Source: Gordonia araii NBRC 100433
GTDB lineage: Bacteria; Actinomycetota; Actinomycetes; Mycobacteriales; Mycobacteriaceae
Direction: 5' to 3'
NCBI RefSeq assembly: GCF_000241265.1
Contig: NZ_BAEE01000067.1
Location: 19,532 to 83,531, forward strand
Length of the DNA stretch: 64,000 nucleotides
Below, one piece after another: positions 41,891-51,188 of the stretch. Made by a program: the position numbers and the translations under genes. Under the pieces are notes generated by a model. The model did not search any database. It saw only the letters and a program-made list of their open reading frames with translations, and had not been told where the DNA came from. The stretch's first letter is position 1, and every line of letters begins with the position of its first letter.

Positions 41891-42751
41891 GTGAATCGCT
41901 CAATCCGCGTACTGGTCCTCGCGTTGCTGGTCGCCGTCGGCCTGGTCGCGGCGTGTTCCCGCGATTCCGGCGAGGGGGCCGGGGAGGGAGCGCGAGTCGA
42001 GTTCACGGTCGAATCGCTGCAATCCTCCGACGGAGAGTTCGCGCCCGGCACCGACCGGGACAAGCTCGTGGCCGACGCCGCGAAGCTGCTGGCACAGCGC
42101 CTCTCCGACAACGGTCTCAAGGATCCGAAGGTGTCCATCGAGAACGGTGCGAGTGCGGTGGTGGTCACTACCGCCAGCGGGACGCGCGCGGACGTCGTCG
42201 CGCTCGCGTCGGCCGGTGTGCTGGCCATTCGACCGGTGGTGTTCACCACGCAGGCGATGCCCGACGCCGCCGGCCTCGACGTCGAACTCCGACAAGCGAA
42301 TGCGAGTACCCCGCCCGCCGAGATGGCACGTCGTGCTCAGCAGCTGAAATGCGGTGGCGGGGTGGATGAGCTCGCGGGTCGCGACGATGCGGCGGATCTC
42401 CTGGTCGCTTGTTCGCAGAACGGCAAATCCGTCTACTCCCTCGGTCCGGCCGTCATCAGCGGCGCCGAGATCGAAAAGGCCACCGCGACTCCGGGGAGCA
42501 ACGACAACTGGAACGTGACCATGACGTTCCGCGGCGAGGCGAAGACGAAGTGGCCGGCCTACACCGCGAAGAACATCGGTCAGGCCACCGCGTTCGTCCT
42601 GGACTCCCGCGTGCTCTCCGCCCCGGTGATCCAGACCGCCATCGCCGGGCCGACGGAGATCTCGGGGGATTTCGGCGAAGCCGAGGCGAAGCATCTCGCC
42701 AGCATGTTGTCGTCAGGGTCGCTGCCGGTGCGGTTCACGCCGAAGGACTGA
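41891..42751 (+). CDS. SecD P1-domain-like lipoprotein
   Basis: A 286-residue lipoprotein with a lipobox at Cys22 (LVAACS). The middle resembles the SecD periplasmic domain (VEFTVESLQSSD... ASAGVLAIRPV). The region FVLDSRVLSAPVIQTAIAG followed by ISGDFGEAEAKHLASMLSSG is the hallmark of the SecD P1 head subdomain. There are no SecD membrane spans. A secreted SecD-like domain might help Sec export or bind exported chains; its function is unknown. It starts with GTG 41891 and a GGGGGA directly before it, which is unusually close. Confidence 0.72.
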   Translation: MNRSIRVLVLALLVAVGLVAACSRDSGEGAGEGARVEFTVESLQSSDGEFAPGTDRDKLVADAAKLLAQRLSDNGLKDPKVSIENGASAVVVTTASGTRADVVALASAGVLAIRPVVFTTQAMPDAAGLDVELRQANASTPPAEMARRAQQLKCGGGVDELAGRDDAADLLVACSQNGKSVYSLGPAVISGAEIEKATATPGSNDNWNVTMTFRGEAKTKWPAYTAKNIGQATAFVLDSRVLSAPVIQTAIAGPTEISGDFGEAEAKHLASMLSSGSLPVRFTPKD

Positions 42752-42767
42752 ATCCGAGCCTCGTCGG

Positions 42768-43337
42768 TCACGGGTTGCCGGGTGTCCACCGCGGGTCTCG
42801 ACCGATGAATCCGATCAGGCGGTCTTGCACCGGAGCGTCGTCGGAGACCGGCACGGCCGGCCCGTATTGACCCGACGAACGCAACATCTCCTCCATCTGG
42901 GCCATTCCCTCCAGCAGGGCTGCGCAGAACTCCTCGTCGAGTGCGACGTCCTGGCCACTCGCCCGAGCGAGGTCCCAGGTGTGCATGAATACGTCGGCCG
43001 TGTAGAAGTTGTCGACGGCCGCGGCCAACGGCATCGAACCGGCCATGGGATGGCTGAATTCCGACGATGCGTCCGGACCGTCGAGCAACGCCTGGACCTG
43101 CTCGGTGTGATGGTTCCACGCGGCGGCCGGGTCGTCGGCGACCGAGGGGCCGGGGGCGAGTTCAACGCCTCCCGAGGCGAGGAAGCCGGGGAACCATTCG
43201 ACGAGATGCCCGACGACGTCGCGAGCCGTCCAGCCGTCGACGGGCGCCGGGGCGGACCAATCGGCCACCCCGGCGACCCGGTCGCTGAAACCTTGCGCCA
43301 CGGCACGGTGGCGTTGCGCGGGTTGCGTCGGCAGCAT
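42768..43337 (-). CDS. Maleylpyruvate isomerase/TIGR03086-family metal-binding protein
   Basis: A 189-residue DinB-like four-helix protein. The motif ARDVVGHLVEWFP (His near 42) and later TADVFMHTWDLARASG supply the metal histidines of this mycothiol-linked family. The ATG at 43337 overlaps the stop of the upstream SRPBCC gene as ATGA. It is the third gene of an ArsR operon. Members are thought to be mycothiol-dependent transferases, but the substrate is unknown. Confidence 0.85.
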   Translation of the reverse strand: MLPTQPAQRHRAVAQGFSDRVAGVADWSAPAPVDGWTARDVVGHLVEWFPGFLASGGVELAPGPSVADDPAAAWNHHTEQVQALLDGPDASSEFSHPMAGSMPLAAAVDNFYTADVFMHTWDLARASGQDVALDEEFCAALLEGMAQMEEMLRSSGQYGPAVPVSDDAPVQDRLIGFIGRDPRWTPGNP

Positions 43338-43834
43338 CAGACCGCACCTTCGGCGAGCAGGTCGTCGAGCTTGGCGTAGCCGTCGTTGACGCCGGTTTCC
43401 ATCCCGCTGCGCAGCCACGCGTCCCGACCTTCGATGCTGTCCACGAGCGACTGGGCGACCAGTCGCGTGCGGCCGTTGCCCAAGTCTTCGACAGTCAGGG
43501 TCTCCAGCGAGACACCATCGGGCTCACCCTCCCAGGTGAACGTCTGCACGATCCTGTTGTCGGTGATGTCGTGGAAGGAGCCGTAGAAGCTGTACTCCGT
43601 GTCGTCATCGCTTGTGACGACGTTGCTGAAACGCCAGCTGCCGCCGCGCCGGGCGTCCCATTGGTCGATGCGCGTCGTGATGCCGTTGGGGCCGACCCAC
43701 CGCGCGTACAGCTCCGGATCGGTGTGGGCCTTGAGCACCTGTGCCGGCGTTGCCGCGAACTCGCGGGTGATCGTGATGATCGGCAGGGTCGGGTGGGCCT
43801 CGATGGTGGCTTCCGGGTGTGTCGTCGTGCTCAT
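43337..43834 (-). CDS. SRPBCC/AHSA1-domain protein
   Basis: A 165-residue START-like protein of the AHSA1 group. It has ITREFAATPAQVLKAHTDPE, ARWVGPNG, GGSWRF and QTFTWEG, which are the classic AHSA1 landmarks. It lies between the ArsR gene and the TIGR03086 gene with ATGA overlaps at both ends, so all three are coupled. ArsR-AHSA1 pairs are widespread and usually respond to small hydrophobic molecules; the ligand is unknown. Confidence 0.9.
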   Translation of the reverse strand: MSTTTHPEATIEAHPTLPIITITREFAATPAQVLKAHTDPELYARWVGPNGITTRIDQWDARRGGSWRFSNVVTSDDDTEYSFYGSFHDITDNRIVQTFTWEGEPDGVSLETLTVEDLGNGRTRLVAQSLVDSIEGRDAWLRSGMETGVNDGYAKLDDLLAEGAV

Positions 43835-44184
43835 GATGCTGCTCCTTGATCGGATTGGTCGTCGTTCTCATTCATTGCGGCGAGCACCGCGTCGAGGCGC
43901 TGATAGCGCTCCTCGGCTTGGCGCCGGTACCGCTCGATCCACGCGGTCATCAGATCGAATACCTCCGCTTCCAGGTGGACCGGACGCGTCTGCGCTTGAC
44001 GTCCTCGCGTGACCAGTCCGGCGTCGCCGAGCACCCTGAGGTGTTTGGAGATCGCCTGCACGCTCACGTCGTACGGTTCCGCGAGCTCGCTCACGGTCGC
44101 GTCGCCCTCGGTCAGCCGGGCGACGATGTCGCGCCGCGTCGGATCCGCGAGGGCCGAGAACACCAAAGACAGTTGGTCCGTCAT
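43831..44184 (-). CDS. ArsR-family transcriptional regulator
   Basis: A 117-residue winged-helix repressor. The HTH is in FSALADPTRRDIVARLTEGDATVSEL and SVQAISKHLRVLGDAGLV, a no-metal type (no Cys ligands). I chose ATG 44184 because AAGGA lies five bases upstream; ATG 44190 is in frame but the AAGG touches it. It is the first gene of the ArsR-SRPBCC-TIGR03086 operon. Two related dyads lie upstream. Confidence 0.9.
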   Translation of the reverse strand: MTDQLSLVFSALADPTRRDIVARLTEGDATVSELAEPYDVSVQAISKHLRVLGDAGLVTRGRQAQTRPVHLEAEVFDLMTAWIERYRRQAEERYQRLDAVLAAMNENDDQSDQGAAS

Positions 44185-44196
44185 GTCCATCCTTAA

Positions 44197-44257
44197 TCAA
44201 CCGGGTGGTTTAATAACCATCGCACGGCCCGGGGAGAGTTGTCAACCATTTGGTTGA
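44197..44257. promoter_or_regulatory. Two ArsR operator dyads
   Basis: A perfect dyad TCAACCA-TT-TGGTTGA lies at 44242-44257. A weaker copy TCAACC-N4-GGTTTA lies at 44197-44212, just before the ArsR start. The two are 45 bases apart and share half-sites, the pattern expected for autoregulated ArsR operons. Confidence 0.65.
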
Positions 44258-44263
44258 ATAACC

Positions 44264-44570
44264 GCCGATCGTGCCCAGAATCTCGCCGACTGTGCCCACA
44301 TTCCCGCCGAGCGTGCCCAGAATCTCGCCGAGCGTGCCCAGAATCTCGCCGAGCGTGCCCAGCGTGCACGTCGTGGTGCCCACTCGGCGGAGGTGGGGTG
44401 CCCAGTCGGCGGGGGTGGGGTGCCCAGTCGGCGGGGGTGGGGTGCCCAGTCGGCGGGGGTGAGGTGCCCAGTCGGCGGAGGTGAGGTGCCCACTCGGCGG
44501 AGGTGAGGTGCCCAGTCGGCGGGGGTGAGGTGCCCAGTCGGCGGAGGTGAGGTGCCCACTCGGCGGGAGG
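44264..44570. repeat. Compound tandem repeat array, locus C
   Basis: Five 21-bp units with core GCCGASCGTGCCCA (starting at 44264, 44285, 44306, 44327 and 44348; the last partial) are followed by nine 22-bp units with core GTGCCCASTCGGCGG (starting at 44376 and then every 22 bases to 44552). It is the longest array of the family and lies between the divergent ArsR operon and mfd. The order and polarity of the two unit types match locus B. Confidence 0.94.
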
Positions 44571-44582
44571 AAGCGGGCTGAA

Positions 44583-44596
44583 TAGACTGTGCCAAG
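44583..44596 (+). promoter_or_regulatory. Possible leaderless promoter of mfd
   Basis: TAGACT at 44583-44588 resembles a -10 element and ends seven bases before the GTG start at 44596. No ribosome site is present, so a leaderless transcript is plausible. The matching -35 position falls inside the last repeat unit of locus C. Confidence 0.4.
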
Positions 44597-47500
44597 TGGC
44601 ACCCACCCCCGTTCTGCACGGTCTAGCGCAATCGGTGTGCGCCGATCCGACCTTCACCGGCCTCACCGCACACCTCGAAGCCGACCAACTGGCGATCACC
44701 GCGCCCGACGCCGCACGGCCCTTCGCCGTGGCCGCGCTCGCCCGGACGACGACCGATCCGCTGCTGGTGGTCTCGGCCAACGGACGCGAGGCCGAAGACC
44801 TGGTCACCGAACTGCGCGAACTACTCGACGATGCCGACGCCGTCGCCCTGTTCCCGTCGTGGGAGACGCTGCCCCACGAGAAGCTCTCGCCGAGCGCCGA
44901 CACCGTCGGTCAACGGTTGTCGGTGCTGCACCGGCTCGCCGAACCCGGCGGTTCGCTGCGCGTCGTCGTCACGACGGTGCGCTCGCTGGTGCAGCCGATG
45001 GCCCCCGGACTCGGCAAGCTGTCGGCGATCACGTTGCGCGAGGGCGACGAGATCGACTTCGACGGGCTGCTGACCAGCCTGGTCGAGATGGCCTACGAGC
45101 GCGTCGACCTGGTGGGCCGACGCGGCGAGTTCGCGGTGCGCGGCGGCATTCTCGACGTCTTCCCGACGACGGCCGAGCACGGCGTGCGCGTCGAGTTCTT
45201 CGGCGACGAGATCACCGACATTCGCGCCTTCTCCGTCGCCGACCAGCGCACACACCCCGACATCGACCCCGGCCCGGTGATCATCCACGCCTGCCGCGAA
45301 CTGCTGCTCACCGAACCCGTCCGCCGCCGCGCAGCGGTGCTGCTCGACGAGCAGGAGGGTGGCGGTGAACTGTCGTCGATGTTGACCAAGCTGAGCGAGG
45401 GCATCCCGGTCGAGGGAATGGAGGCGCTCATGCCGGCCCTCGTCGACGGCGAGCTGGAACTGCTCACCGAAGCCATCCCGGCCGACTCCCTGGTACTCCT
45501 GCTGGATCCGGAGAAGATCCGCACCCGCGCGACCGATCTGGCCGCCACCGGCAAGGAGTTTCTCGACGCCGCGTGGACGGCAGCCGGAATGGGCGCCGAC
45601 GCCCCGCTCACCAAGGAGTTCTCCGCCAGCGCCTACCGCGCCCTCGACGACGTTGCCGGTGCGACGATCGCCGCCGGACGCCGCTGGTGGACGCTGAGTC
45701 CGCTCAGCGCCGGGGCCGATGACGAAGTCGTCCTCGATGTGGCACCCGGACCGGCGCCGCGCGGACACGAGGACGAGATCGCGGCGACGTTCGCCCAGCT
45801 GCGCGCCCACGTCACCGACGGCGGTCGCGCAGCCATCGTCGTCGCGGGTAAGGGGACCGCGGCCCGCGTCGCCGAACGGCTCGGTGAGGCCGAGGTGCCC
45901 TCGACGATGGCCGACGACGGTCAGGCTCCGGTCGCGGATGCGGTCACGATCTACCACGGGACGCTCCGGAACGGCATCGTCTGCACTGGTTCGCGGCTCG
46001 TCGTCGTCACCGAGGCCGACCTCACCGGCACCCGCGTCGCCGGTACCCGCGACGGACGCAAACTCGGTGCCAAGCGCCGCAACCAGGTCGACCCGCTCGC
46101 ACTGACTTCCGGCGACCTCGTCGTCCACGACCAGCACGGCATCGGGCGCTTCGTGGAGATGATCGAACGCACCGTTTCCGGCGCCCGCCGCGAATACCTC
46201 GTCCTCGAGTACGCGCCGAGCAAGCGGGGACAGCCGGGAGACCGCCTGTACGTGCCGATGGACTCGCTCGACCAGTTGTCGCGCTACGTCGGCGGCGAGG
46301 CGCCGTCGCTGTCCAAACTCGGCGGCTCCGACTGGCAGAACACCAAGCGCAAGGCCCGCAAAGCGGTGCGCGAGATCGCGGGCGAACTCGTCCAGCTCTA
46401 CGCCGCCCGCCATGCCGCGCCCGGTCACGCGTTCGCCGCCGATACCCCGTGGCAGCGGGAGATGGAGGATGCGTTCGACTTCACCGAGACCGAGGACCAG
46501 TTGACCGTCATCGCCGAGGTGAAGTCCGACATGGAGCGCCCGGTGCCCATGGACCGCGTCATCGTCGGCGACGTCGGCTACGGAAAGACCGAGATCGCCG
46601 TGCGGGCGGCGTTCAAGGCCGTGCAGGACGGCAAGCAGGTCGCGGTCCTCGTCCCGACGACCATCCTCGCCCAGCAGCATCTGCAGACCTTCGCCGAGCG
46701 CATGTCCGGGTTCCCGGTGACGGTCCGCGGGCTGAGCCGGTTCACCGACGCGGCGCAGGCGCGCGAGACGATCGAGCAGATGGCTGACGGCCAGGTCGAC
46801 ATCGTCATCGGCACGCACCGGCTGCTGCAGACCGGCGTGCGGTGGAAGGACCTCGGCCTCGTCATCGTCGACGAGGAGCAGCGCTTCGGCGTCGAACACA
46901 AGGAACACATCAAAGCGCTGCGCACCCACGTCGACGTGCTCACCATGTCGGCGACGCCGATTCCGCGCACCCTGGAGATGTCGATGGCGGGGATCCGCGA
47001 GATGTCGACCATCCTCACGCCCCCCGAAGAACGCCACCCGGTGCTCACCTACGTCGGCGCCTACTCGACCAAGCAGGTCGCCGCGGCCATCCGCCGCGAA
47101 CTCTTGCGCGACGGCCAGGTGTTCTACGTCCACAACCGCGTCTCGTCGATCGACAGGACGGCACGCGAGATCGGGCAACTCGTCCCCGAGGCCCGTATCG
47201 CCGTCGCCCACGGCCAGATGAACGAGGACCAGCTGGAGGCGACGGTCACCGGATTCTGGAATCGCGAGTACGACATCCTCGTGTGCACGACGATCATCGA
47301 GACCGGTCTCGACATCGCCAACGCGAATACCCTGATCGTCGACCGCGCCGAGCATTTCGGGCTGTCGCAGTTGCACCAGCTGCGCGGCCGCGTCGGACGC
47401 AGCCGCGAGCGCGGCTACGCCTACCTCTTCTACAGTCCGGACCGACCGCTCACCGAGACCGCGTACGACCGGCTGGCGACGATCGCGCAGAACAACGAAC

Positions 47501-48144
47501 TCGGTGCCGGGATGGCCGTGGCCCTCAAGGATCTCGAACTGCGCGGGGCTGGCAACGTGCTCGGCGCCGAACAGTCTGGTCACGTGGCAGGCGTCGGCTT
47601 CGACCTGTACGTCCGTTTGGTCGGGGAGGCGGTCCAGGCCTACCGTGCAGCCGCCGACGGGAATCCGGTCGCGGCCGAGGAGGCCAAGGAGGTGCGCATC
47701 GATCTGCCCGTCGACGCCCACATCCCGGTCGACTACGTCGACGCCGACCGGTTGCGACTGGAGGCCTACCGGAAGCTGGCGGCCGCGGCCGGCGACGACG
47801 AGGTGGCCGCCGTGCTGACCGAGCTGACCGACCGGTACGGCCCGCCGCCGACGGAGACGCTGCGGCTGGCGGAGATCGCGCGACTCCGGATCCGGGCCCG
47901 CGAGTTCGGCGTCACCGAGATCGGCGTCACGGGTTCCCAAGTGCGCATTTCGCCGCTGCCCCTGCCCGACAGCTTGCAGGTCCGTCTCAAACGGCTCTAC
48001 CCGGCGGCGACGTACAAGCCGACGACATCGACGATCGCCCTGCCGATCCCGAAATCCGGCGGCATGGGTTCGGCACCGCTGCGCGACGAGGAGCTGATCG
48101 GGTACCTCACGACCCTGTTGGCGCAGCTGGACCGCACGGCATAG
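44596..48144 (+). CDS. mfd: Transcription-repair coupling factor
   Basis: A 1182-residue DNA translocase that removes stalled RNA polymerase at lesions and recruits UvrA. The N-terminal UvrB-like part has [13 protein letters not shown] and GGILDVFP. The polymerase-interaction domain lies around 500-580 ([21 protein letters not shown]). Helicase motifs include GDVGYGKTE (about 655) and DEEQRFG (about 758), followed by TRG-type [26 protein letters not shown] (split here only for length) and a C-terminal TRCF domain. The GTG start has no ribosome site. The gene matches Rv1020. Confidence 0.97.
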   Translation: MAPTPVLHGLAQSVCADPTFTGLTAHLEADQLAITAPDAARPFAVAALARTTTDPLLVVSANGREAEDLVTELRELLDDADAVALFPSWETLPHEKLSPSADTVGQRLSVLHRLAEPGGSLRVVVTTVRSLVQPMAPGLGKLSAITLREGDEIDFDGLLTSLVEMAYERVDLVGRRGEFAVRGGILDVFPTTAEHGVRVEFFGDEITDIRAFSVADQRTHPDIDPGPVIIHACRELLLTEPVRRRAAVLLDEQEGGGELSSMLTKLSEGIPVEGMEALMPALVDGELELLTEAIPADSLVLLLDPEKIRTRATDLAATGKEFLDAAWTAAGMGADAPLTKEFSASAYRALDDVAGATIAAGRRWWTLSPLSAGADDEVVLDVAPGPAPRGHEDEIAATFAQLRAHVTDGGRAAIVVAGKGTAARVAERLGEAEVPSTMADDGQAPVADAVTIYHGTLRNGIVCTGSRLVVVTEADLTGTRVAGTRDGRKLGAKRRNQVDPLALTSGDLVVHDQHGIGRFVEMIERTVSGARREYLVLEYAPSKRGQPGDRLYVPMDSLDQLSRYVGGEAPSLSKLGGSDWQNTKRKARKAVREIAGELVQLYAARHAAPGHAFAADTPWQREMEDAFDFTETEDQLTVIAEVKSDMERPVPMDRVIVGDVGYGKTEIAVRAAFKAVQDGKQVAVLVPTTILAQQHLQTFAERMSGFPVTVRGLSRFTDAAQARETIEQMADGQVDIVIGTHRLLQTGVRWKDLGLVIVDEEQRFGVEHKEHIKALRTHVDVLTMSATPIPRTLEMSMAGIREMSTILTPPEERHPVLTYVGAYSTKQVAAAIRRELLRDGQVFYVHNRVSSIDRTAREIGQLVPEARIAVAHGQMNEDQLEATVTGFWNREYDILVCTTIIETGLDIANANTLIVDRAEHFGLSQLHQLRGRVGRSRERGYAYLFYSPDRPLTETAYDRLATIAQNNELGAGMAVALKDLELRGAGNVLGAEQSGHVAGVGFDLYVRLVGEAVQAYRAAADGNPVAAEEAKEVRIDLPVDAHIPVDYVDADRLRLEAYRKLAAAAGDDEVAAVLTELTDRYGPPPTETLRLAEIARLRIRAREFGVTEIGVTGSQVRISPLPLPDSLQVRLKRLYPAATYKPTTSTIALPIPKSGGMGSAPLRDEELIGYLTTLLAQLDRTA

Positions 48145-48211
48145 GGCGCGGGATGCGAGCAGAATACGGCTGGGTGGTGTGAAATACCTGTAGTAACCGA
48201 AATGGGGTGCC

Positions 48212-49879
48212 ATGACCGTCGTCTTGCTGGATCCGCAGAATCCGGACGTCCTGCCGTTCGCCGCGGCCAAGCTGGTGAACGGACCGGTGCAGGTCACCGA
48301 GGATGTGGCCGCTTCGGTGCTGTGGGCGCTGCCGCACGCCGAGGTGGCCTCGGGCGACGACGGTGATCCGGTCACGGTGCTGATCAGCACCGAGCGCGAG
48401 CACCCGTTCGTCGTCGCGCGGCTCGAACGCGGTGAGGTGCTGCTGGCACCGCCGCCCCCGGCTCCGCCGCGCCCCGGGTCGAAGCTGCTCGACGCGGTGG
48501 CACTGATGGATCACCTGCGCACCGGCGGTCCGTGGGAGAGTCGGCAGACGCACGAATCGCTGCGCCGCTTCCTCATCGAGGAGGTCTACGAACTGCTCGA
48601 CGCCATCGACGTCGGGACCGCCGCCGATGTGCGCGACGAGCTGGGCGACCTGCTCTTGCAGGTGCTCTTTCACGCGCGGGTCGCGGCGGACGACCCGAAT
48701 GAGCCGTTCGACATCGACGACGTCGCGCAGGCCTTCATCGACAAGGTGACTCGCCGGACGCCGGGCGTGCTGTCGGGGGAGCACAGCGACCTCGAGCGGC
48801 AGATCGCCGACTGGGAGGCGGCGAAGTCGGCCGAACGGGAACGCGGGTCCATCCTCGACGGCATCGTGACGACGGCTCCGGCTCTCCTGCTGACGCAGAA
48901 GGTACTGGAACGCGTTGCGGCAGCAGGGTTTCCGCGGTCACAGGTCGACCCGGCGCTGCTGGAGGTCAGCGTCGAGATGGGCGCCGACTCCGTCGAGGAC
49001 GCCACCCGCCAGCGCGCGCTGGATCTGATGGACGCGGTCTTCGCGGCCGAGGCGCGCGCCGCCCAGGACGGAATCACCCCGGCGACTCCGGAGCAATGGC
49101 TGTACTACCTCGGGGTACCGGCCGCGCCGGAGCCCGCCGCCGAGCCGGCGACGGCAGCGTTCGAGTCTCCGCAGTCCCCGCCGGCTCCGGTGGAAACGCT
49201 GCCGCCGACCGAGGCCTTTCCCGCGCCCGCGTACCAGGAATCGGAGTGGCCGTCGCAGCAGGAGTGGCCCGAGCGGACCGACGAGCTTCCCGTCGTGCCG
49301 CCGTCGGCATCCGAGGCTCAAGCCGCGACGGACCCGATGGCGGTGGGACGGTACTTTCCGCCCGAGCCGCAGTACGTGGCTCCCGAGTCGGAGCCCGGCG
49401 CGGAGTTCGGGACGGGGGAGTCGGGACCCGTCGCCTATCGGGATCCGGCCGACCTGGATCCGCCGATCACCCATTTCCCGACGGTGATCCGCGCCGTCCA
49501 GTCCGATCCGATCGTCGGCCCGCCGGCGCAGACGCGCGAGGCGAACGGCCCGCGCCACGCCGCCGCCGACGCCGATGTCGACTCGGACCAGGAACTGGAG
49601 TCGGCCGATCCCGAACCGGAGGCCGGTGTCGAAGCCGAGACGGCGGCCGAACCCGAGGCGGTCGCCGAGTCCGAAGAACCCGAGCCGGAGCCTGACGAAG
49701 AACCGGAGCCACCGGCGCCGAAACCGCCGTTCACGATCCGCGAGTCGCCCGAGCCCGAAGTGGTGTCCACGATTCCGCGACCGGCGAACGCCGACGATCT
49801 CGTCGGCAGGACCGTGCGCCGGCCGCGCCCCGACGAGCCGTCGGGGCGGGTCATCTTCACCACCGAGGAGCCGCGCTGA
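48212..49879 (+). CDS. mazG: MazG nucleoside triphosphate pyrophosphohydrolase with long disordered tail
   Basis: A 555-residue protein. Residues about 95-290 carry the MazG domain, with the metal-binding FLIEEVYELLDAID and DELGDLLLQVLFHAR. It hydrolyses non-canonical or oxidised NTPs. The N-terminal 90 residues are the actinobacterial extension. The C-terminal roughly 230 residues are low-complexity Pro/Glu/Ala (EPEAGVEAETAAEPEA and PEPEPDEEPEPP) and end in a basic RRPRPDE stretch. M. tuberculosis MazG (Rv1021) is only 325 residues, so the tail is an addition. It follows mfd as in mycobacteria. Confidence 0.9.
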   Translation: MTVVLLDPQNPDVLPFAAAKLVNGPVQVTEDVAASVLWALPHAEVASGDDGDPVTVLISTEREHPFVVARLERGEVLLAPPPPAPPRPGSKLLDAVALMDHLRTGGPWESRQTHESLRRFLIEEVYELLDAIDVGTAADVRDELGDLLLQVLFHARVAADDPNEPFDIDDVAQAFIDKVTRRTPGVLSGEHSDLERQIADWEAAKSAERERGSILDGIVTTAPALLLTQKVLERVAAAGFPRSQVDPALLEVSVEMGADSVEDATRQRALDLMDAVFAAEARAAQDGITPATPEQWLYYLGVPAAPEPAAEPATAAFESPQSPPAPVETLPPTEAFPAPAYQESEWPSQQEWPERTDELPVVPPSASEAQAATDPMAVGRYFPPEPQYVAPESEPGAEFGTGESGPVAYRDPADLDPPITHFPTVIRAVQSDPIVGPPAQTREANGPRHAAADADVDSDQELESADPEPEAGVEAETAAEPEAVAESEEPEPEPDEEPEPPAPKPPFTIRESPEPEVVSTIPRPANADDLVGRTVRRPRPDEPSGRVIFTTEEPR

Positions 49880-49898
49880 CACCCGCGGCCGCCTAGTT

Positions 49899-51167
49899 CT
49901 AGTCGAACAGGCCGTGCCCCCACGACTGGCCGGCGGCTAGCCCGGGAGGGCAAGCGAAGACCGCCGAGCCGTTGGGGATCAGATACTCGGTGAGTGCGTC
50001 GTCCAGCATCAGTTTGCGCTGCAGCGGTACGAACTGCCTGCCGGGATCGCGGCAGAACGCGATGAAGAACAGTCCGGCATCGAGGTGGCCGAAGCCGTCG
50101 GACCCGTCGGTGAAGTTGTAGCCGCGGCGCAGCAGCCGAGTGCCGTTGTTGGCGTCGGGATGACTGAGTCGGACGTGTGAGTCCAGCGGGATCATCGGCG
50201 AGCCGTTCGCGGTGATCTCGAAGTTGGGTTCGTCGAACTCCGCGTCTTGTCCCAGGGGCGCGCCGCTGCCCTTCTCGCGGCCGATGATCTGTTCCTGTTC
50301 GAGCAGGTTGGCGCGGTCCCACGGTTCGATGTCCATGCGGATGCGCCGGGTCACCAGGTACGTGCCGCCCTTCATCCACTGCGCGCCGTCGGGGTTGTCG
50401 GCACCGCCGACCCACACCCAGTCGGTCAGCAGCGACTCGTCTTCGGCGCGCAGATTGGCGGTGCCGTCCTTGAATCCGAACAGATTGCGCGGTGTGTCCT
50501 GCGACCTGGTCGTCGACGAGGTACGGCCGAAACCCAGCTGGGACCAGCGCACGGCGACGACCCCGAAGCCCATCCGGGCCAGATTGCGCACCGCGTGCAC
50601 GGCGACCTGGGGGTCGTCGGCGCAGGCCTGGATGCAGATGTCGCCGAAAGAGCGCTTCGGATCGATGCGCTCGCCCGGGAACGCGGGGAGATCGACGAGG
50701 GCGGCGGGTCGACGGGAGGCCAGGCCGAAGCGGTCGGGTCGATCCGGTTCGGTGCGGGTCGGGCCGAACAAGCCGGGACCGAAGCCGATGGTCAGCGTCA
50801 GGTTCGACGCCGGCAAACCCAGAGCCTCGCCGGTATCCGACGGTGGCGTGTACTGGCCCAACCCGACGGCGCCGTCGGGAGTCGTCTCCTCGCCGCGGGT
50901 CATCCGCTCGGCGGCCGCCGTCCATCTGCGCAGCAACGCGGCCAACGCGGCCTTGTCGGTGGTGACGACGTCGAAGGCGACGAAGTGCAGTCGGTCCTGG
51001 GCCTCGGTGACGATGCCCGCCTGCCGGTCGCCGCGGAACGGCACGATTCCGGCGTGCGGTTGTCGTGGCGCGGTCGCCCGTCCGACCGTCCCGCCCGCGA
51101 CCGCGGCACCCGCGAGGGCGGCGGTCGCTGCTCCGGTGCCGATCGCCGTCCGGCGCGAGATCTTCAT
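49899..51167 (-). CDS. efeB: Deferrochelatase/Dyp-type peroxidase EfeB
   Basis: A 422-residue haem protein exported by Tat (SRRTAIGTGAATAALAG at the N-terminus). The Dyp motif GFKDGT (about 230) has the distal Asp, and RLSHPD (about 334) supplies the proximal haem His. ARVTRG-like arginines near the end of the barrel complete the pocket. It is the last gene of efeUOB, 22 bases after efeO. In this system it supplies oxidation or haem-iron release for EfeU. Confidence 0.93.
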   Translation of the reverse strand: MKISRRTAIGTGAATAALAGAAVAGGTVGRATAPRQPHAGIVPFRGDRQAGIVTEAQDRLHFVAFDVVTTDKAALAALLRRWTAAAERMTRGEETTPDGAVGLGQYTPPSDTGEALGLPASNLTLTIGFGPGLFGPTRTEPDRPDRFGLASRRPAALVDLPAFPGERIDPKRSFGDICIQACADDPQVAVHAVRNLARMGFGVVAVRWSQLGFGRTSSTTRSQDTPRNLFGFKDGTANLRAEDESLLTDWVWVGGADNPDGAQWMKGGTYLVTRRIRMDIEPWDRANLLEQEQIIGREKGSGAPLGQDAEFDEPNFEITANGSPMIPLDSHVRLSHPDANNGTRLLRRGYNFTDGSDGFGHLDAGLFFIAFCRDPGRQFVPLQRKLMLDDALTEYLIPNGSAVFACPPGLAAGQSWGHGLFD

Positions 51168-51188
51168 CAGCTCGGTGCGAGACGCCGG

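Noticed and set aside
44264..44570. A CRISPR array
   Set aside because: The units are directly adjacent with no unique spacers, and no cas genes are present.
44821..48390. A 1189-codon frame antisense to mfd
   Set aside because: High GC content creates long antisense frames. Its protein has no domain motifs, and the plus strand encodes a complete Mfd.
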